Positions 15,421 to 23,859 of a DNA stretch of 64,000 nt are shown in pieces. The notes under the pieces were generated by a model. The model searched no databases and was not told the origin of the DNA. It saw nothing but the letters and a program-made list of their open reading frames with translations. Position 1 is the stretch's first letter. Each line of letters begins with the position of its first letter. Source of the DNA: Sphingomonas xanthus (GTDB lineage Bacteria; Pseudomonadota; Alphaproteobacteria; Sphingomonadales; Sphingomonadaceae); assembly GCF_007998985.1 (NCBI RefSeq), contig NZ_CP041659.1, positions 1,920,001-1,984,000 on the forward strand. The letters are read 5' to 3'. The position numbers and the translations under genes are program-made.

Positions 15421-15912
15421 ATGGCAATGCAAGTAGGCGAGCAAGACCAGGGCGAAGACGTCCCCATGTCGGACATCAACACCACGCCGCTGGTCGACGT
15501 GATGCTGGTGCTGCTGATCATCTTCCTCATCACCGTTCCGGTGGTGATTCAGTCGGTGCCGATCACGTTGCCGGAAGTGCGCAACGAGCCGACCGAAACC
15601 AAGAAGGAAAATGTGTCGCTCACCGTTCGCGCCGGCGCCGGAGGCACCTGCGAGGTCTATTGGAACCTCACTCAGGTCAACAATGAGGATCTCCTCGACC
15701 GCGCGGTGAAGGCACTGGAAGACCAGATCGCGGCGGTCGGCGGTGTCGAGAACATCACCGACGAAAATATGCCCGAAGTGCATATCCGTGGCGACATCAA
15801 CACGCCGTACAAGTGCATCGGCGGCACGGTGTTCACCATGCAGCGCGCCGGCTTTGCCCGTGTGGGCTTCATCTCGCAGCCCGCGGCCGGTGGCCCGGTC
15901 ACGCGGCTGTAA
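15421..15912 (+). CDS. exbD: ExbD-type biopolymer transport protein, copy 1
   Basis: A 163-residue single-pass protein with the ExbD pattern: a short cytoplasmic N-terminus, SDINTTPLVDVMLVLLIIFL with the proton-carrying aspartate D26, then a periplasmic domain. It differs from copy 2 in having an inserted or enlarged periplasmic domain with two cysteines (GGTCEVYW and PYKCIGG) that could form a disulfide, and NITDENMPEVHIRGD before the conserved end. The C-terminus (QRAGFARVGFISQP) is ExbD-like. It follows exbB after a stable intercistronic hairpin and is followed by a second exbD 19 bases on. A ribosome-binding GAGGAAGCC lies ahead of the start. Confidence 0.92.
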   Translation: MAMQVGEQDQGEDVPMSDINTTPLVDVMLVLLIIFLITVPVVIQSVPITLPEVRNEPTETKKENVSLTVRAGAGGTCEVYWNLTQVNNEDLLDRAVKALEDQIAAVGGVENITDENMPEVHIRGDINTPYKCIGGTVFTMQRAGFARVGFISQPAAGGPVTRL

Positions 15913-15931
15913 TCGAAGGAGCTAGCCAACC

Positions 15932-16366
15932 ATGGCGATGCAAACCACTGGCTCGAACGCTGAAGGCGAGCCGATGATGGACATTAATACGACGCCGTTG
16001 ATCGACGTCATGCTGGTGCTCCTGATCATGTTCATCATTACCATCCCGCCGCAGACCCATGCTGTGAAGCTGGACCTGCCACAGGACAGCTCCAACAATC
16101 CGCCGCCGCCGATCGATCCGGTCAAGAACAAGATCGTGATCACCCAGGCAGGCACGGTGCTGTGGAACGGCGCCCCGGTGAACCTCACGCAGCTGCGCCA
16201 GTTCCTGGACGTCACTCAGCAGATGGATCCGGTTCCCGAGCTCCATCTGCAGCCGGAGCCGGAAGCCCGCTACGAGCTGGTCGACGAAGTGCTGGCGGTG
16301 ACCAAGCAGGCGAAGGTGAGCAAGATGGGGTTCGTCGGCAACGAAGCCTATATGACGGTCTTCTAA
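15932..16366 (+). CDS. exbD: ExbD-type biopolymer transport protein, copy 2
   Basis: A 144-residue ExbD with MMDINTTPLIDVMLVLLIMF (aspartate D25 in the membrane helix) and a cysteine-free periplasmic domain of the usual size (LPQDSSNNPPPPIDPVKNK, later EARYELVDEVLAVTKQAKV). Two unlike ExbD proteins beside one ExbB is a known arrangement in sphingomonads, Xanthomonas and relatives, where both can be needed for uptake of particular ligands. It is the last gene of the ton cluster and is followed at once by a strong terminator. GAAGGAGC precedes the ATG. Confidence 0.93.
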   Translation: MAMQTTGSNAEGEPMMDINTTPLIDVMLVLLIMFIITIPPQTHAVKLDLPQDSSNNPPPPIDPVKNKIVITQAGTVLWNGAPVNLTQLRQFLDVTQQMDPVPELHLQPEPEARYELVDEVLAVTKQAKVSKMGFVGNEAYMTVF

Positions 16367-16391
16367 GGCCGGTTCCTTTGAACCAAATTGA

Positions 16392-16421
16392 GGGCGGTCC
16401 CCAACGGGGCCGCCCTTTTTT
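16392..16421 (+). terminator. Rho-independent terminator of the ton cluster
   Basis: GGGCGGTCCCC, loop AAC, GGGGCCGCCC (10 pairs with one bulged T), followed by six T residues (16416-16421). It lies 25 bases after the second exbD stop. It is the clearest intrinsic terminator in the window. Confidence 0.9.
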
Positions 16422-16477
16422 GCGGGCGAAGCTGACGGGTAACGCTCTGGCAAGGGGGAGGCGGGTAGGCGACGGCG

Positions 16478-17263
16478 ATGGATATACTTTCCGCGCACCG
16501 GCACGGCCTTGGCGAACAGCTTGATGGCGAGGTTCAGTCGCTCGCGGGGCGGTGGCAGGACCATGGGCAGCGGGCGGTCGTGCTGCATCACCTTTACGAT
16601 CATAGCCGGGGCCAGCTTGGCTGGGCGCTGGCCGAGGCGCGCAGCGCGTTGAGGATCGCGGCAGCGGCAGACTTGCTGGTCAGGCGGACTGGCCGATGGG
16701 CATGGCTGAGGGGCAATGGCGCGGATGCCGGGGCTGCGGTCGATACGCTGTTGGAGGCGATTGGCGAACAGGCGCGAGCTCGATGCATCCGGATACACCG
16801 CGCCTATCGCCTGACCTCGACCCCTGCCTTGCGACCGATCGCCGAACAACAATTGCCCGGCGAGTTGATCGAATCGTTCGACCGCTGCCACGGCGCGCGG
16901 CGCGGCTATGGTGGCGGCGCGGGCGACAGGCTGTTCGACCTGTGCGAAGAATTGGCGAAGGATTGCGGCGAGCCTGACCGGATCGCGGCAGCATGGTCGG
17001 AGATTGCCAGGACGTCGGCCGGTGCCTCGGCGCTTCGGTTGCTGGGTGAGCGGACCCGGGCCAAGGCTGCCGCGCGCGACCGCAAACTAGGCTGGGACAG
17101 GGTTGAACGGGCGCTTCGGTCCGACACCGCGCTGCCGGCGGCTTTTCGCGCCAACCCCGCGCAATATTTCTATGCACTTCAGCAGCGACTGGCTGAACGG
17201 CGTCGCACCCTCTGGAGCCAGACCTGCGACGGAGTCCCCGATGCCTTCGAAATCGCCGCTTGA
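16478..17263 (+). CDS. Conserved-looking hypothetical protein (261 aa)
   Basis: I do not recognise a named function. The protein is cytoplasmic in appearance: no signal peptide and no membrane helix. It is helical and rich in Arg/Ala/Leu, with many His in the first 50 residues (AHRHGL, VVLHHLYDHSRG) and a TR-x-K-x-x-A-RD-x-K-L-GWDRVERAL stretch near residue 195. The C-terminus ends with FYALQQRLAERRRTLW. It starts 57 bases after the ton-cluster terminator, so it must have its own promoter. GC3 looks similar to that of neighbours, with no sign of recent transfer. I recall similar uncharacterised proteins in sphingomonads but cannot name the family. Confidence 0.7.
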   Translation: MDILSAHRHGLGEQLDGEVQSLAGRWQDHGQRAVVLHHLYDHSRGQLGWALAEARSALRIAAAADLLVRRTGRWAWLRGNGADAGAAVDTLLEAIGEQARARCIRIHRAYRLTSTPALRPIAEQQLPGELIESFDRCHGARRGYGGGAGDRLFDLCEELAKDCGEPDRIAAAWSEIARTSAGASALRLLGERTRAKAAARDRKLGWDRVERALRSDTALPAAFRANPAQYFYALQQRLAERRRTLWSQTCDGVPDAFEIAA

Positions 17264-17303
17264 TCGGCGGCGGCTACTAATTGGGATCGAGAGCAGAGGT
17301 TAG

Positions 17304-17630
17304 TTAATAGCCGTAGGCGCGCTCGATAGCGCCGGATGTCAGCCCCTCTGAGCTATATAATAGGCCGAAAAGGACAATTTGCAGCACTGTAGCCGCGATC
17401 ACGGTCCGCCGACCGCGCGCAATGAACAAGAACATGTATGCGCCGAAAATTGCCACGGTGGAGGGCAGGGAATGAAGCCAGAATAATGCGGGCGTCGTCC
17501 GCAACTGCTCGAGTGCAACGGGCAGGAGCATCGCGAGTACGAACACTTCTGCCGCGATCAGCATTCCAACTACAAAGGTTTTCGCCTGACGAGGTAAAGA
17601 CCCATGTTCCGACGGTCGAGTAATAACCAA
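17304..17630 (-). CDS. Small membrane protein, start uncertain
   Basis: A 108-residue open frame with three hydrophobic segments: FVVGMLIAAEVFVLAMLLPV, LPSTVAIFGAYMFLFIA, and VIAATVLQIVLFGLLYSS, with positive residues between them (RGRR). This pattern is hard to obtain by chance, so I call it a real gene. No strong ribosome-binding site is seen. The TTG at 17630 includes the first basic stretch (SLPRQAKT); the first ATG (17564) would cut into the first helix. The region 17300-17680 is lower in GC than its surroundings. Function unknown. It lies downstream of the ABC transporter gene on the same strand. Confidence 0.45.
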   Translation of the reverse strand: MVITRPSEHGSLPRQAKTFVVGMLIAAEVFVLAMLLPVALEQLRTTPALFWLHSLPSTVAIFGAYMFLFIARGRRTVIAATVLQIVLFGLLYSSEGLTSGAIERAYGY

Positions 17631-17679
17631 CGGCTGATGTCTGCAATTGATCGCACACTGACACCCCCGGAGTTGGTGC

Positions 17680-19452
17680 CTAAGCCGCCACCCCGTCGAA
17701 CTGTAGCCGCGCAAGCCTCGCATAAAGTCCGCCTTGGGCGGTGAGGGCGCCATGGTCGCCTTCCTCGACGATGCGGCCATGGTCCATGACGATGATCCGG
17801 TCGGCGGCGCGCACGGTGGCGAGACGGTGGGCGATGACGATGGTGGTGCGGCCTTCAACCAGCCGGTCGAGCGCTTGCTGGACCAGCCGCTCGCTTTCCG
17901 CATCGAGCGCCGAGGTGGCCTCGTCGAGTAGCAGCAGCGGCGCATCGCGGCGGAGCAAGGCGCGGGCGATGGCAATGCGTTGCCGCTGGCCGCCCGACAG
18001 GCGGGCGCCGCCCTCGCCCATGAACGTGTCGAGGCCGTCGGGCAGCGCGCGGAGGAAGCTTTCGGCGTTGGCGTCGCGTGCCGCTTCCCAGATCTCGTCC
18101 TCGCTGGCGTCCCAATTGCCGTAGCGCAAATTGTCGCGGGCGCTGGCGGCGAAGATGACCACTTCCTGGGGGACCATGGCGATCCGCTGCCGCACATCGG
18201 CGGGGTCGGCGTCCTTCAAATCAACGCCGTCGATCAGGACCCGGCCCTGTTCCGGATCGTAAAAGCGCTGTGCAAGCTGAAAGATTGTGCTCTTGCCTGC
18301 GCCCGACGGGCCGACCACCGCAAGCCGTTCGCGCGGGCGAACGTCGAGGCTGAAGCCGTCGAGCGCCGACGTGTCGGGACGGGTCGGATAATGGAAGCGG
18401 ACATTGTCGAACTGCAACCGCCCTTGCGCGGGGACGGGCAGGGGAAGTGGGACGGCCGGGGGCCTGATGGCGGGTTCGGCCTCGAGCAGCTCGTTCAGCC
18501 GTTCCGAGGCGCCGGCGGCGCGAAGCAGGTCGCCATAGACTTCGCTCAAGGCGCCGAACGCCCCGGCGAGGAGGCCGCCGTAGAGGACGAAAGCGGCGAT
18601 CGTACCGCCCGTCATCCGCCCCGCCGCCACATCGACCGCGCCTTGCCAGATGACCATTGTAATCGCCGTGAACATCAACGCGATGACGATGAAGGTCATG
18701 ATGGCGCGCAAGGCAATGCGCTTCTTTGCAGTCGCAAACACGGTTTCGGTGGCATCGGTGAAGCGCTGCGCCTCCCGCGATTGCTGGCCGAACGCCTGAA
18801 CGATCTTCATCGCGCCTAAGACTTCGCCGGTAACGGTGCCGACATCGGCGATCCGGTCCTGGCTGCTCTTGGACACGGCCCGGACCCGGCGGCCGAGCAG
18901 CGTGATGGGGACCACTACCAACGGCACGCCGAGCAGGATCATCCCAGCCAGCTTGGGCGCGAGGATGAACAGGATGGCGGCGCATGCGGTGCCCATCACC
19001 AGGTTGCGCAAGGCGACGGAGATGGTTGTGCCGACGACTTGTTCAATGATGGTCGTGTCGACGGTGATGCGGCTGGTTATCTCCGCCGGACGGTTTTCCT
19101 CGAAATAACCGGGGGCGAGGCGGAGCAGGTTACGATGCACCGCAAGGCGGATGTCGGCGACCACCCGCTCGCCGATCCAGCTAACGAAATAGAAGCGGAC
19201 CGCGGTGGCGAGCGCCATCAGCATGACCAGGAACAGCAGATATTGGAACCAGCGGGCGATATCGCCGCCGCCCGAAAAGCCGCGGTCGATGATTAGCTTG
19301 AAGGCATAGGGGATGCCCGAGGTTGAAGCGGCGGCGACCAGCAGGGCGACGGAGGCCGCAGCCAGCGGCGCCGGGTAGCGGATGGCGAAACGCCACACCA
19401 TTCCCAGGCTGGAAAGGCTCTTCCTGGGCTTGTCGTCGGGGGTGCTGGCCAT
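17680..19452 (-). CDS. ABC transporter, fused membrane and ATPase domains (MsbA/LipA-export type)
   Basis: A 590-residue half-transporter. The N-terminal six-helix exporter domain spans about 20-310 (ALLVAAASTSGIPYAFKLII; FIVIALMFTAITMVIWQG). The ATPase domain spans about 345-585, with Walker A GPSGAGKST, Q-loop MVPQEV, signature LSGGQRQRIAIARAL, Walker B LLLLDEATSALD and the switch IAHRL. It must dimerise to work. The substrate cannot be read from sequence; lipid or drug export by an MsbA-like mechanism is usual for this class in alphaproteobacteria. It stands alone, divergent from phaZ. The small membrane gene downstream could be co-transcribed. Confidence 0.92.
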   Translation of the reverse strand: MASTPDDKPRKSLSSLGMVWRFAIRYPAPLAAASVALLVAAASTSGIPYAFKLIIDRGFSGGGDIARWFQYLLFLVMLMALATAVRFYFVSWIGERVVADIRLAVHRNLLRLAPGYFEENRPAEITSRITVDTTIIEQVVGTTISVALRNLVMGTACAAILFILAPKLAGMILLGVPLVVVPITLLGRRVRAVSKSSQDRIADVGTVTGEVLGAMKIVQAFGQQSREAQRFTDATETVFATAKKRIALRAIMTFIVIALMFTAITMVIWQGAVDVAAGRMTGGTIAAFVLYGGLLAGAFGALSEVYGDLLRAAGASERLNELLEAEPAIRPPAVPLPLPVPAQGRLQFDNVRFHYPTRPDTSALDGFSLDVRPRERLAVVGPSGAGKSTIFQLAQRFYDPEQGRVLIDGVDLKDADPADVRQRIAMVPQEVVIFAASARDNLRYGNWDASEDEIWEAARDANAESFLRALPDGLDTFMGEGGARLSGGQRQRIAIARALLRRDAPLLLLDEATSALDAESERLVQQALDRLVEGRTTIVIAHRLATVRAADRIIVMDHGRIVEEGDHGALTAQGGLYARLARLQFDGVAA

Positions 19453-19505
19453 GGCAACCGCCTAGCAGTGTGTCCGTGCCGCCTCAATTGCCGCGTCGCG
19501 AAGGG

Positions 19506-19514
19506 TGCAATGCA
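19506..19514. promoter_or_regulatory. TGC-rich palindrome upstream of phaZ
   Basis: TGCAATGCA, followed by GCAT, lies 75-83 bases before phaZ. PHB-pathway promoters in other alphaproteobacteria carry TGC/GCA-rich sites bound by PhaR (CTGC-N3-GCAG in Paracoccus). The match here is partial, so the assignment is tentative. Confidence 0.25.
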
Positions 19515-19588
19515 GCATTATGGCTTGGCATTGGAGCAAAGGACGCCCACAACCGTTGGAACGTGCCTGAACTTTCCAAGGAAATTCG

Positions 19589-20818
19589 ATGCTTTATGAC
19601 GCCTATGAGGTGCAACGCTCGCTGCTGGCCGGAGCGAGCCGATTGGCCGGACTGGGCGCGGGATGGCTAAATAATCCATCAAATCCGTTTGGCTATGCAT
19701 CGATGGGGCCGATGGTCGCGGCGGGACTCGAGGTATTTGCCCACGCCTCGGCGCCGCGCGGAAAGCCCGAGTTCGGAATCAACGAGGTGCAGGTCGGGCG
19801 CAAGCTGGTGCCGGTCGTCGAGGAGATCGCGCTGCGCCGCGCCTTCGGCCAGCTCAAGCATTTCCAGAAAGACGGCATCGAAGGACAGCCGCCGCTGCTG
19901 ATTGTCGCCCCGATGTCGGGCCATTATGCAACGCTGCTTCGCGGCACGGTCGAGCGCATGTTGCCCAAGCATGACGTGTTCATCACCGACTGGCGCGACG
20001 CCAAGCTGGTGCCGCTGGCCGACGGCCGTTTCGACCTCGACGACTATATCGATTACCTCGTTGAGTTTTGCACCGTGGTGATGGAGCGGACCGGGCAGCG
20101 GCCGCACATGCTGGCAGTCTGCCAGCCGTCGGTTCCGGCCTTTGCCGCAACGGCGATCATGAACCGCGACAAGCACCCTGCGCGTCCCAAGTCGCTCACT
20201 ATGATGGGCGGACCGGTCGACACTCGCTGTGCCCCGACCGCGGTCAACACGCTGGCGACCCAGCGCCCACATGCCTGGTTCCAGCGCAATGTCATCGCCA
20301 CCGTGCCGATGATCTACCCCGGCGCAGGCCGAAAGGTTTATCCCGGTTTCCTTCAGCTTGCTGGCTTCATGACGATGAATCTTGGCAGCCACCTGACGAG
20401 CCACTGGGAAATGTTCAAGCACCTCGTCGTCGGTGACGATGAGAGCGCCGATGCCACCCGCTCCTTCTACGATGAATATCTGTCGGTCTGCGACATGACG
20501 GAGGAATTCTACCTGCAGACGGTCGACGTCGTGTTCCAGCGCCACCTGTTGCCGCGCGGCGAGTTCGAACATCGCGGGAAAAGGATCGACCCGGCGGCGA
20601 TCGGCGATACGTCGCTGTTGGCGATCGAAGGGGAGCGGGACGATATTTCGGGCATTGGCCAGACCAAGGCTGCGCTCGACCTTGCTTCCAGGCTGCCGGC
20701 ATCGAAGAAACAATATCATCTTGCCAAGGACGTTGGCCATTACGGCATTTTCAACGGCCGCAAGTGGCGCGAAAATATCGCGGCCGTGGTCGAACGGTTT
20801 ATCGCCGCGAACGGCTAG
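19589..20818 (+). CDS. phaZ: Intracellular poly(3-hydroxybutyrate) depolymerase
   Basis: Degrades stored native PHB granules in the cytoplasm when carbon is short. The 409-residue protein begins MLYDAYEVQRSLLAGASRLA, as in Ralstonia PhaZ1. The lipase-box serine is replaced by cysteine: C178 in AVCQPSVPA. The triad is completed by the aspartate in GERDDISGIGQT and the histidine in DVGHYGIFNGRKW. There is no signal peptide, which separates it from secreted depolymerases. No phaC, phaP or phaR is in the window. The stop overlaps the convergent TPR gene by 4 bases. GGAAATTCG before the ATG is a modest ribosome-binding site. Confidence 0.95.
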   Translation: MLYDAYEVQRSLLAGASRLAGLGAGWLNNPSNPFGYASMGPMVAAGLEVFAHASAPRGKPEFGINEVQVGRKLVPVVEEIALRRAFGQLKHFQKDGIEGQPPLLIVAPMSGHYATLLRGTVERMLPKHDVFITDWRDAKLVPLADGRFDLDDYIDYLVEFCTVVMERTGQRPHMLAVCQPSVPAFAATAIMNRDKHPARPKSLTMMGGPVDTRCAPTAVNTLATQRPHAWFQRNVIATVPMIYPGAGRKVYPGFLQLAGFMTMNLGSHLTSHWEMFKHLVVGDDESADATRSFYDEYLSVCDMTEEFYLQTVDVVFQRHLLPRGEFEHRGKRIDPAAIGDTSLLAIEGERDDISGIGQTKAALDLASRLPASKKQYHLAKDVGHYGIFNGRKWRENIAAVVERFIAANG

Positions 20819-22584
20819 AGCCGCTCCATCCGAAGCCATTTGGGATCGCCCATCCAGGCGCGTTTCAGCGCTGCCTGGGCGGCTGCGGCATGGACCGGCC
20901 GGCCAAGTTTGCGTTCGGTCGCCGCAAGCCCAAAAAGCGCCCATCCATTGTTCGGCGAACTGGTCAGCGCGCCATTGAAGGCTTGCCGGGCCTCTTCGTA
21001 TCGCCCTGCGCGGAACAGCGCGGCGCCAAGTGATTGGCGGACCGGATAATACCAGAAGGGCGGCTCCATATAGGGAAGGCGCTGCTCGACCGCCGCGGCC
21101 TGGCGGTAATGATCGGCCGCCTGGAGGTGGCGGCCGCGCGCCGAGGCCATCCGCCCGCGTGCGACATGTTCGGCGATCTGCAGCAGGTCGGGGGCGGGCA
21201 AGCCCTGGTCGATCAGCGGCTTCATCGCCTCGTCGGTTGTTCGGATGCGGTTGAGGGCGGCGATTTCCGTATCATAGCCGCGCTGGTTGCGCTGCTGCGC
21301 ATAGGCGACCGCGCGGACATAGTGGCGCACGCCCTGGACATAGGCGAGGCGCGGATCGGGTTCCCCTAAGGCCAGCACGTCGGCTGCAGGCGCGAATTGC
21401 GCCGCCGCGTAATAGGGCGCGGCGACGATCGCCTGGACCCAGCCAAGCTGGGTCGCGATGTCGTTATTGACCAGCCCGGACAATTTGCGCGCCTCGCTGA
21501 TGGCGGTCGAAAGATCGCCGCCCATCTGCGCCGAGGAAACAATGAAGTGAACGTTGTGCGGATAATAGCCAAAGCGCACGAACCCCTTGTCGTCGGATTC
21601 GCGGATATAGGCTTCGTCCTTGCGCGCGGCGGCGATGTTGACCCGAAGCGAATCCTGCCAGCGGCCGAGCCGGTAATAAATATGCGCCGGCATGTGGACC
21701 ATATGACCGGCATCGCCCGCCAGGGGCGCTGCTAGCCGGTCGGCGGCAGTTTCGGCGCGCCTGGGATCGGGGCCGTTTTCCATCAAGTGGATGTAAAGGT
21801 GCGGCGCCTGCGGATGGTCGGCGTTGCGGGCCATGACGGTTTCGACAAGCCGGACCGCGTCGCCAAGGCGCGGCTTGGTGGACTGTTTGTCGGGCTCCCA
21901 ATAATCCCAAGGCAAAGTATCCATCGCCGCTTCGGCAGCGAGCAGGGCGATATCGTCGTGCGCCGGATAAAAGCGCGCGACGGTCAGCATCGCATCGGCG
22001 TAGGCGCTATCCAGATCAGTGCGCTTCGCCGCGGGATCGGCGGAATAGCGCCGGGTCAGGGCCATGATCAGCGCGCGCTCTGCGGGCCGGACCCCGCCCG
22101 CCAGTTCGACCGCCCGCGCACTGGCCGCGAGCGCCATAGTGTTGGCCTCTGGGGTCAGCGGGGCGTTGATGTTGGGGCCATGGGCAAGCGCCTCGCCCCA
22201 CCAGCACATGGCGCAGGACGGATCGAGCCGCTGCGCTTCGCGGAAGGACGCGATAGCCGCGGCATGGTTGAAGCCATAGGCGAAGCCCATTCCCTGGTCG
22301 AAATAGCGCTGCGCCTGCGGGCTGGCGGCGGTAATCGGGAAATGGACTTTGCCAAGCTGCTCATAAAGCCGGATGCCCGCCGGTCCCGCAGCCTGCGCAG
22401 CGGTGGCGGCCATCGCGATGCGATCGCGCATCGAGCCGCTGCCTTTCTTGCCGGTACACAAGCTCGCCATCCGGGCCGAAGGGTCGAGCGCGGCAAGAAG
22501 ATTGGCATCATATTGCGTCGGAGCGGCGACGCCCAGCAGCGTGGTCGAGGACAGCGCAATCGCCAGATGGGCTAAACGACTCAT
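20815..22584 (-). CDS. Exported tetratricopeptide-repeat protein
   Basis: 589 residues with an N-terminal signal peptide (MSRLAHLAIALSSTTLLGVA, cleaved near A20-A/P) and TPR-type helix pairs. Repeats are visible at about 85-125 (QRYFDQGMGFAYGFNHAAAI, then AQRLDPSCAMCWWGEALAHG, where CAMCWW is a family mark) and at about 520-570 (ALFRAGRYEEARQAFNGALT; GWALFGLAATERKL). The middle contains HMPAHIYYRLGRW. It belongs to a widespread class of secreted TPR proteins without a defined role, common in proteobacteria. The start at 22584 has GGGGAGG 5 bases upstream; the longer frame to 22623 lacks this. Confidence 0.8.
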   Translation of the reverse strand: MSRLAHLAIALSSTTLLGVAAPTQYDANLLAALDPSARMASLCTGKKGSGSMRDRIAMAATAAQAAGPAGIRLYEQLGKVHFPITAASPQAQRYFDQGMGFAYGFNHAAAIASFREAQRLDPSCAMCWWGEALAHGPNINAPLTPEANTMALAASARAVELAGGVRPAERALIMALTRRYSADPAAKRTDLDSAYADAMLTVARFYPAHDDIALLAAEAAMDTLPWDYWEPDKQSTKPRLGDAVRLVETVMARNADHPQAPHLYIHLMENGPDPRRAETAADRLAAPLAGDAGHMVHMPAHIYYRLGRWQDSLRVNIAAARKDEAYIRESDDKGFVRFGYYPHNVHFIVSSAQMGGDLSTAISEARKLSGLVNNDIATQLGWVQAIVAAPYYAAAQFAPAADVLALGEPDPRLAYVQGVRHYVRAVAYAQQRNQRGYDTEIAALNRIRTTDEAMKPLIDQGLPAPDLLQIAEHVARGRMASARGRHLQAADHYRQAAAVEQRLPYMEPPFWYYPVRQSLGAALFRAGRYEEARQAFNGALTSSPNNGWALFGLAATERKLGRPVHAAAAQAALKRAWMGDPKWLRMERL

Positions 22585-22642
22585 AATAGCCTCCCCTGAG
22601 TCGGGAAGGCCGCACTTTAGCACAGATCAGGATTCTTGTCGT

Positions 22643-23242
22643 TTAGCGGACCGCGGGCTTTCGCGGTTCGAGAATGCGGCGGAGCAGCCGGCGGGCAGCA
22701 AACAGGAGCCAGAGGGACAGGCCGATCAGCAGTGAGGCAACGATTGCCGCTGCGACCGGGTTGGCGATTGCCAGCGCAAGCAGGCCGCCCGCTGCGACAT
22801 CCTCCGCGGTCGACACGACAATGTTCGAGAAAGGCTCCGGGCTGGCGTTGACCAACGTGCGCGCGCCGGCCTTGCCGGCATGGGCGACAAACGCCGCGCC
22901 GCCGCCGAGAAGGAAACTGCCGACTTGCCACGCCGGGTCGCCGGCATCGACGATGGCAAGCGCCAGTAATGCTCCGCCAAGCGGACGGATGAAGCCATGG
23001 ATCGTGTCCCAGGCGCTGTCGACCCAGGCGATCTTGTCGGCGAAAAACTCGGCGAAGGCGCCGACGGCAGCGATCGCCAGCACCCAATTGTTAGCCAGCA
23101 CGTCGAGCATGTGGAGCTGGTCAGGAAGGGCGATCCATCCGAACTTCATCCCGAGCCCGGTCATCAAGGTGACGAGGTAGAGCCGCCAACCGGCCAACAG
23201 GCTGGTCGAAGCGGCGAGCGCGATGAGATCGACGGGGGTCAT
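22643..23242 (-). CDS. DUF4126 family membrane protein
   Basis: 199 residues with several hydrophobic segments and small-residue-rich loops (GAFAEFFADKIAWVDSAWDT; GSFLLGGGAAFVAHAGKAGA; EDVAAGGLLALAIANPVAAA). The pattern EFFADKIPWVDSxWD-x-xHxFIRP-x-GGALLA is the DUF4126 hallmark. The family is integral to the inner membrane and uncharacterised. Its ATG overlaps the stop of the upstream exported protein (ATGA, 23239-23242), so the two are coupled and may act together. The C-terminus is basic (RRLLRRILEPRK). Confidence 0.85.
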   Translation of the reverse strand: MTPVDLIALAASTSLLAGWRLYLVTLMTGLGMKFGWIALPDQLHMLDVLANNWVLAIAAVGAFAEFFADKIAWVDSAWDTIHGFIRPLGGALLALAIVDAGDPAWQVGSFLLGGGAAFVAHAGKAGARTLVNASPEPFSNIVVSTAEDVAAGGLLALAIANPVAAAIVASLLIGLSLWLLFAARRLLRRILEPRKPAVR

Positions 23243-23802
23243 CGCTGATTGTGCCCGGGCACAGTATGCGATGCAAGCTGCCGGGCGATCGTTTCCAGCC
23301 CGGCGAGCAGCCGTGGTTCCCGGAGGTCATTCAGCTGGAAGCCGAAACCCTGCGGTCCCTGGCGGAAAAGGTCGCCTTCCAGCACCAGCACATAGTCGCC
23401 GGTCCGCGCGCTCGTCGCGCTGCCGCCTCCTGCCTTTCCGCAGCTTGTCAGATATCGATCCGCGAGGACCAAAGGTTCGGTGGGATGCCCTCCCTTGAGC
23501 GATGCGATAGGGCGTACCGTCACGCGATGCCCTGGCGTTCCCGCCGCGTCGATCGCTTCTGAATTTGCCACCACGCCAAGGAAGATGCGATCCGAACGGT
23601 CATAAAGCGCCGCCTGGTAGCTGCGCCGTTCCTCGTCGCTAAGGGCGTCGAGCAACGCGGTGCTTCGGACCTTGAACGCTTCGGGCGATTCATCGGGCAA
23701 GCGGATCGGTGGGGGCGGCGGGATGCATGCGTCAGCTGCCTGAGACAGGACGAGCGAAGCCATCAGGGCTAGGCCCGATCTCCTAGACAACGGCATGCGC
23801 AT
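23239..23802 (-). CDS. Exported hypothetical protein (187 aa)
   Basis: The N-terminus is a signal peptide: basic MRMPLSRRSG, a hydrophobic ALMASLVLSQ, then AADAC with a cysteine that could be either a lipobox (A-D-A-C) or the first mature residue after AxA cleavage. PPPPPIRLPDESPEAFKVRS follows. The mature part is about 165 residues and includes YDRSDRIFLGVVANSEAID, two further cysteines, TSCGKAG among them, and a GDYVLVLEGDLF strand. I do not recognise a named domain. It is coupled to the DUF4126 membrane gene by a 4-base overlap. Confidence 0.65.
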   Translation of the reverse strand: MRMPLSRRSGLALMASLVLSQAADACIPPPPPIRLPDESPEAFKVRSTALLDALSDEERRSYQAALYDRSDRIFLGVVANSEAIDAAGTPGHRVTVRPIASLKGGHPTEPLVLADRYLTSCGKAGGGSATSARTGDYVLVLEGDLFRQGPQGFGFQLNDLREPRLLAGLETIARQLASHTVPGHNQR

Positions 23803-23859
23803 CTCCCGTCGGAATCCGCCGAGATTAGGTCGACCGCGACTTCGCGCAAGTGTTTGTTG

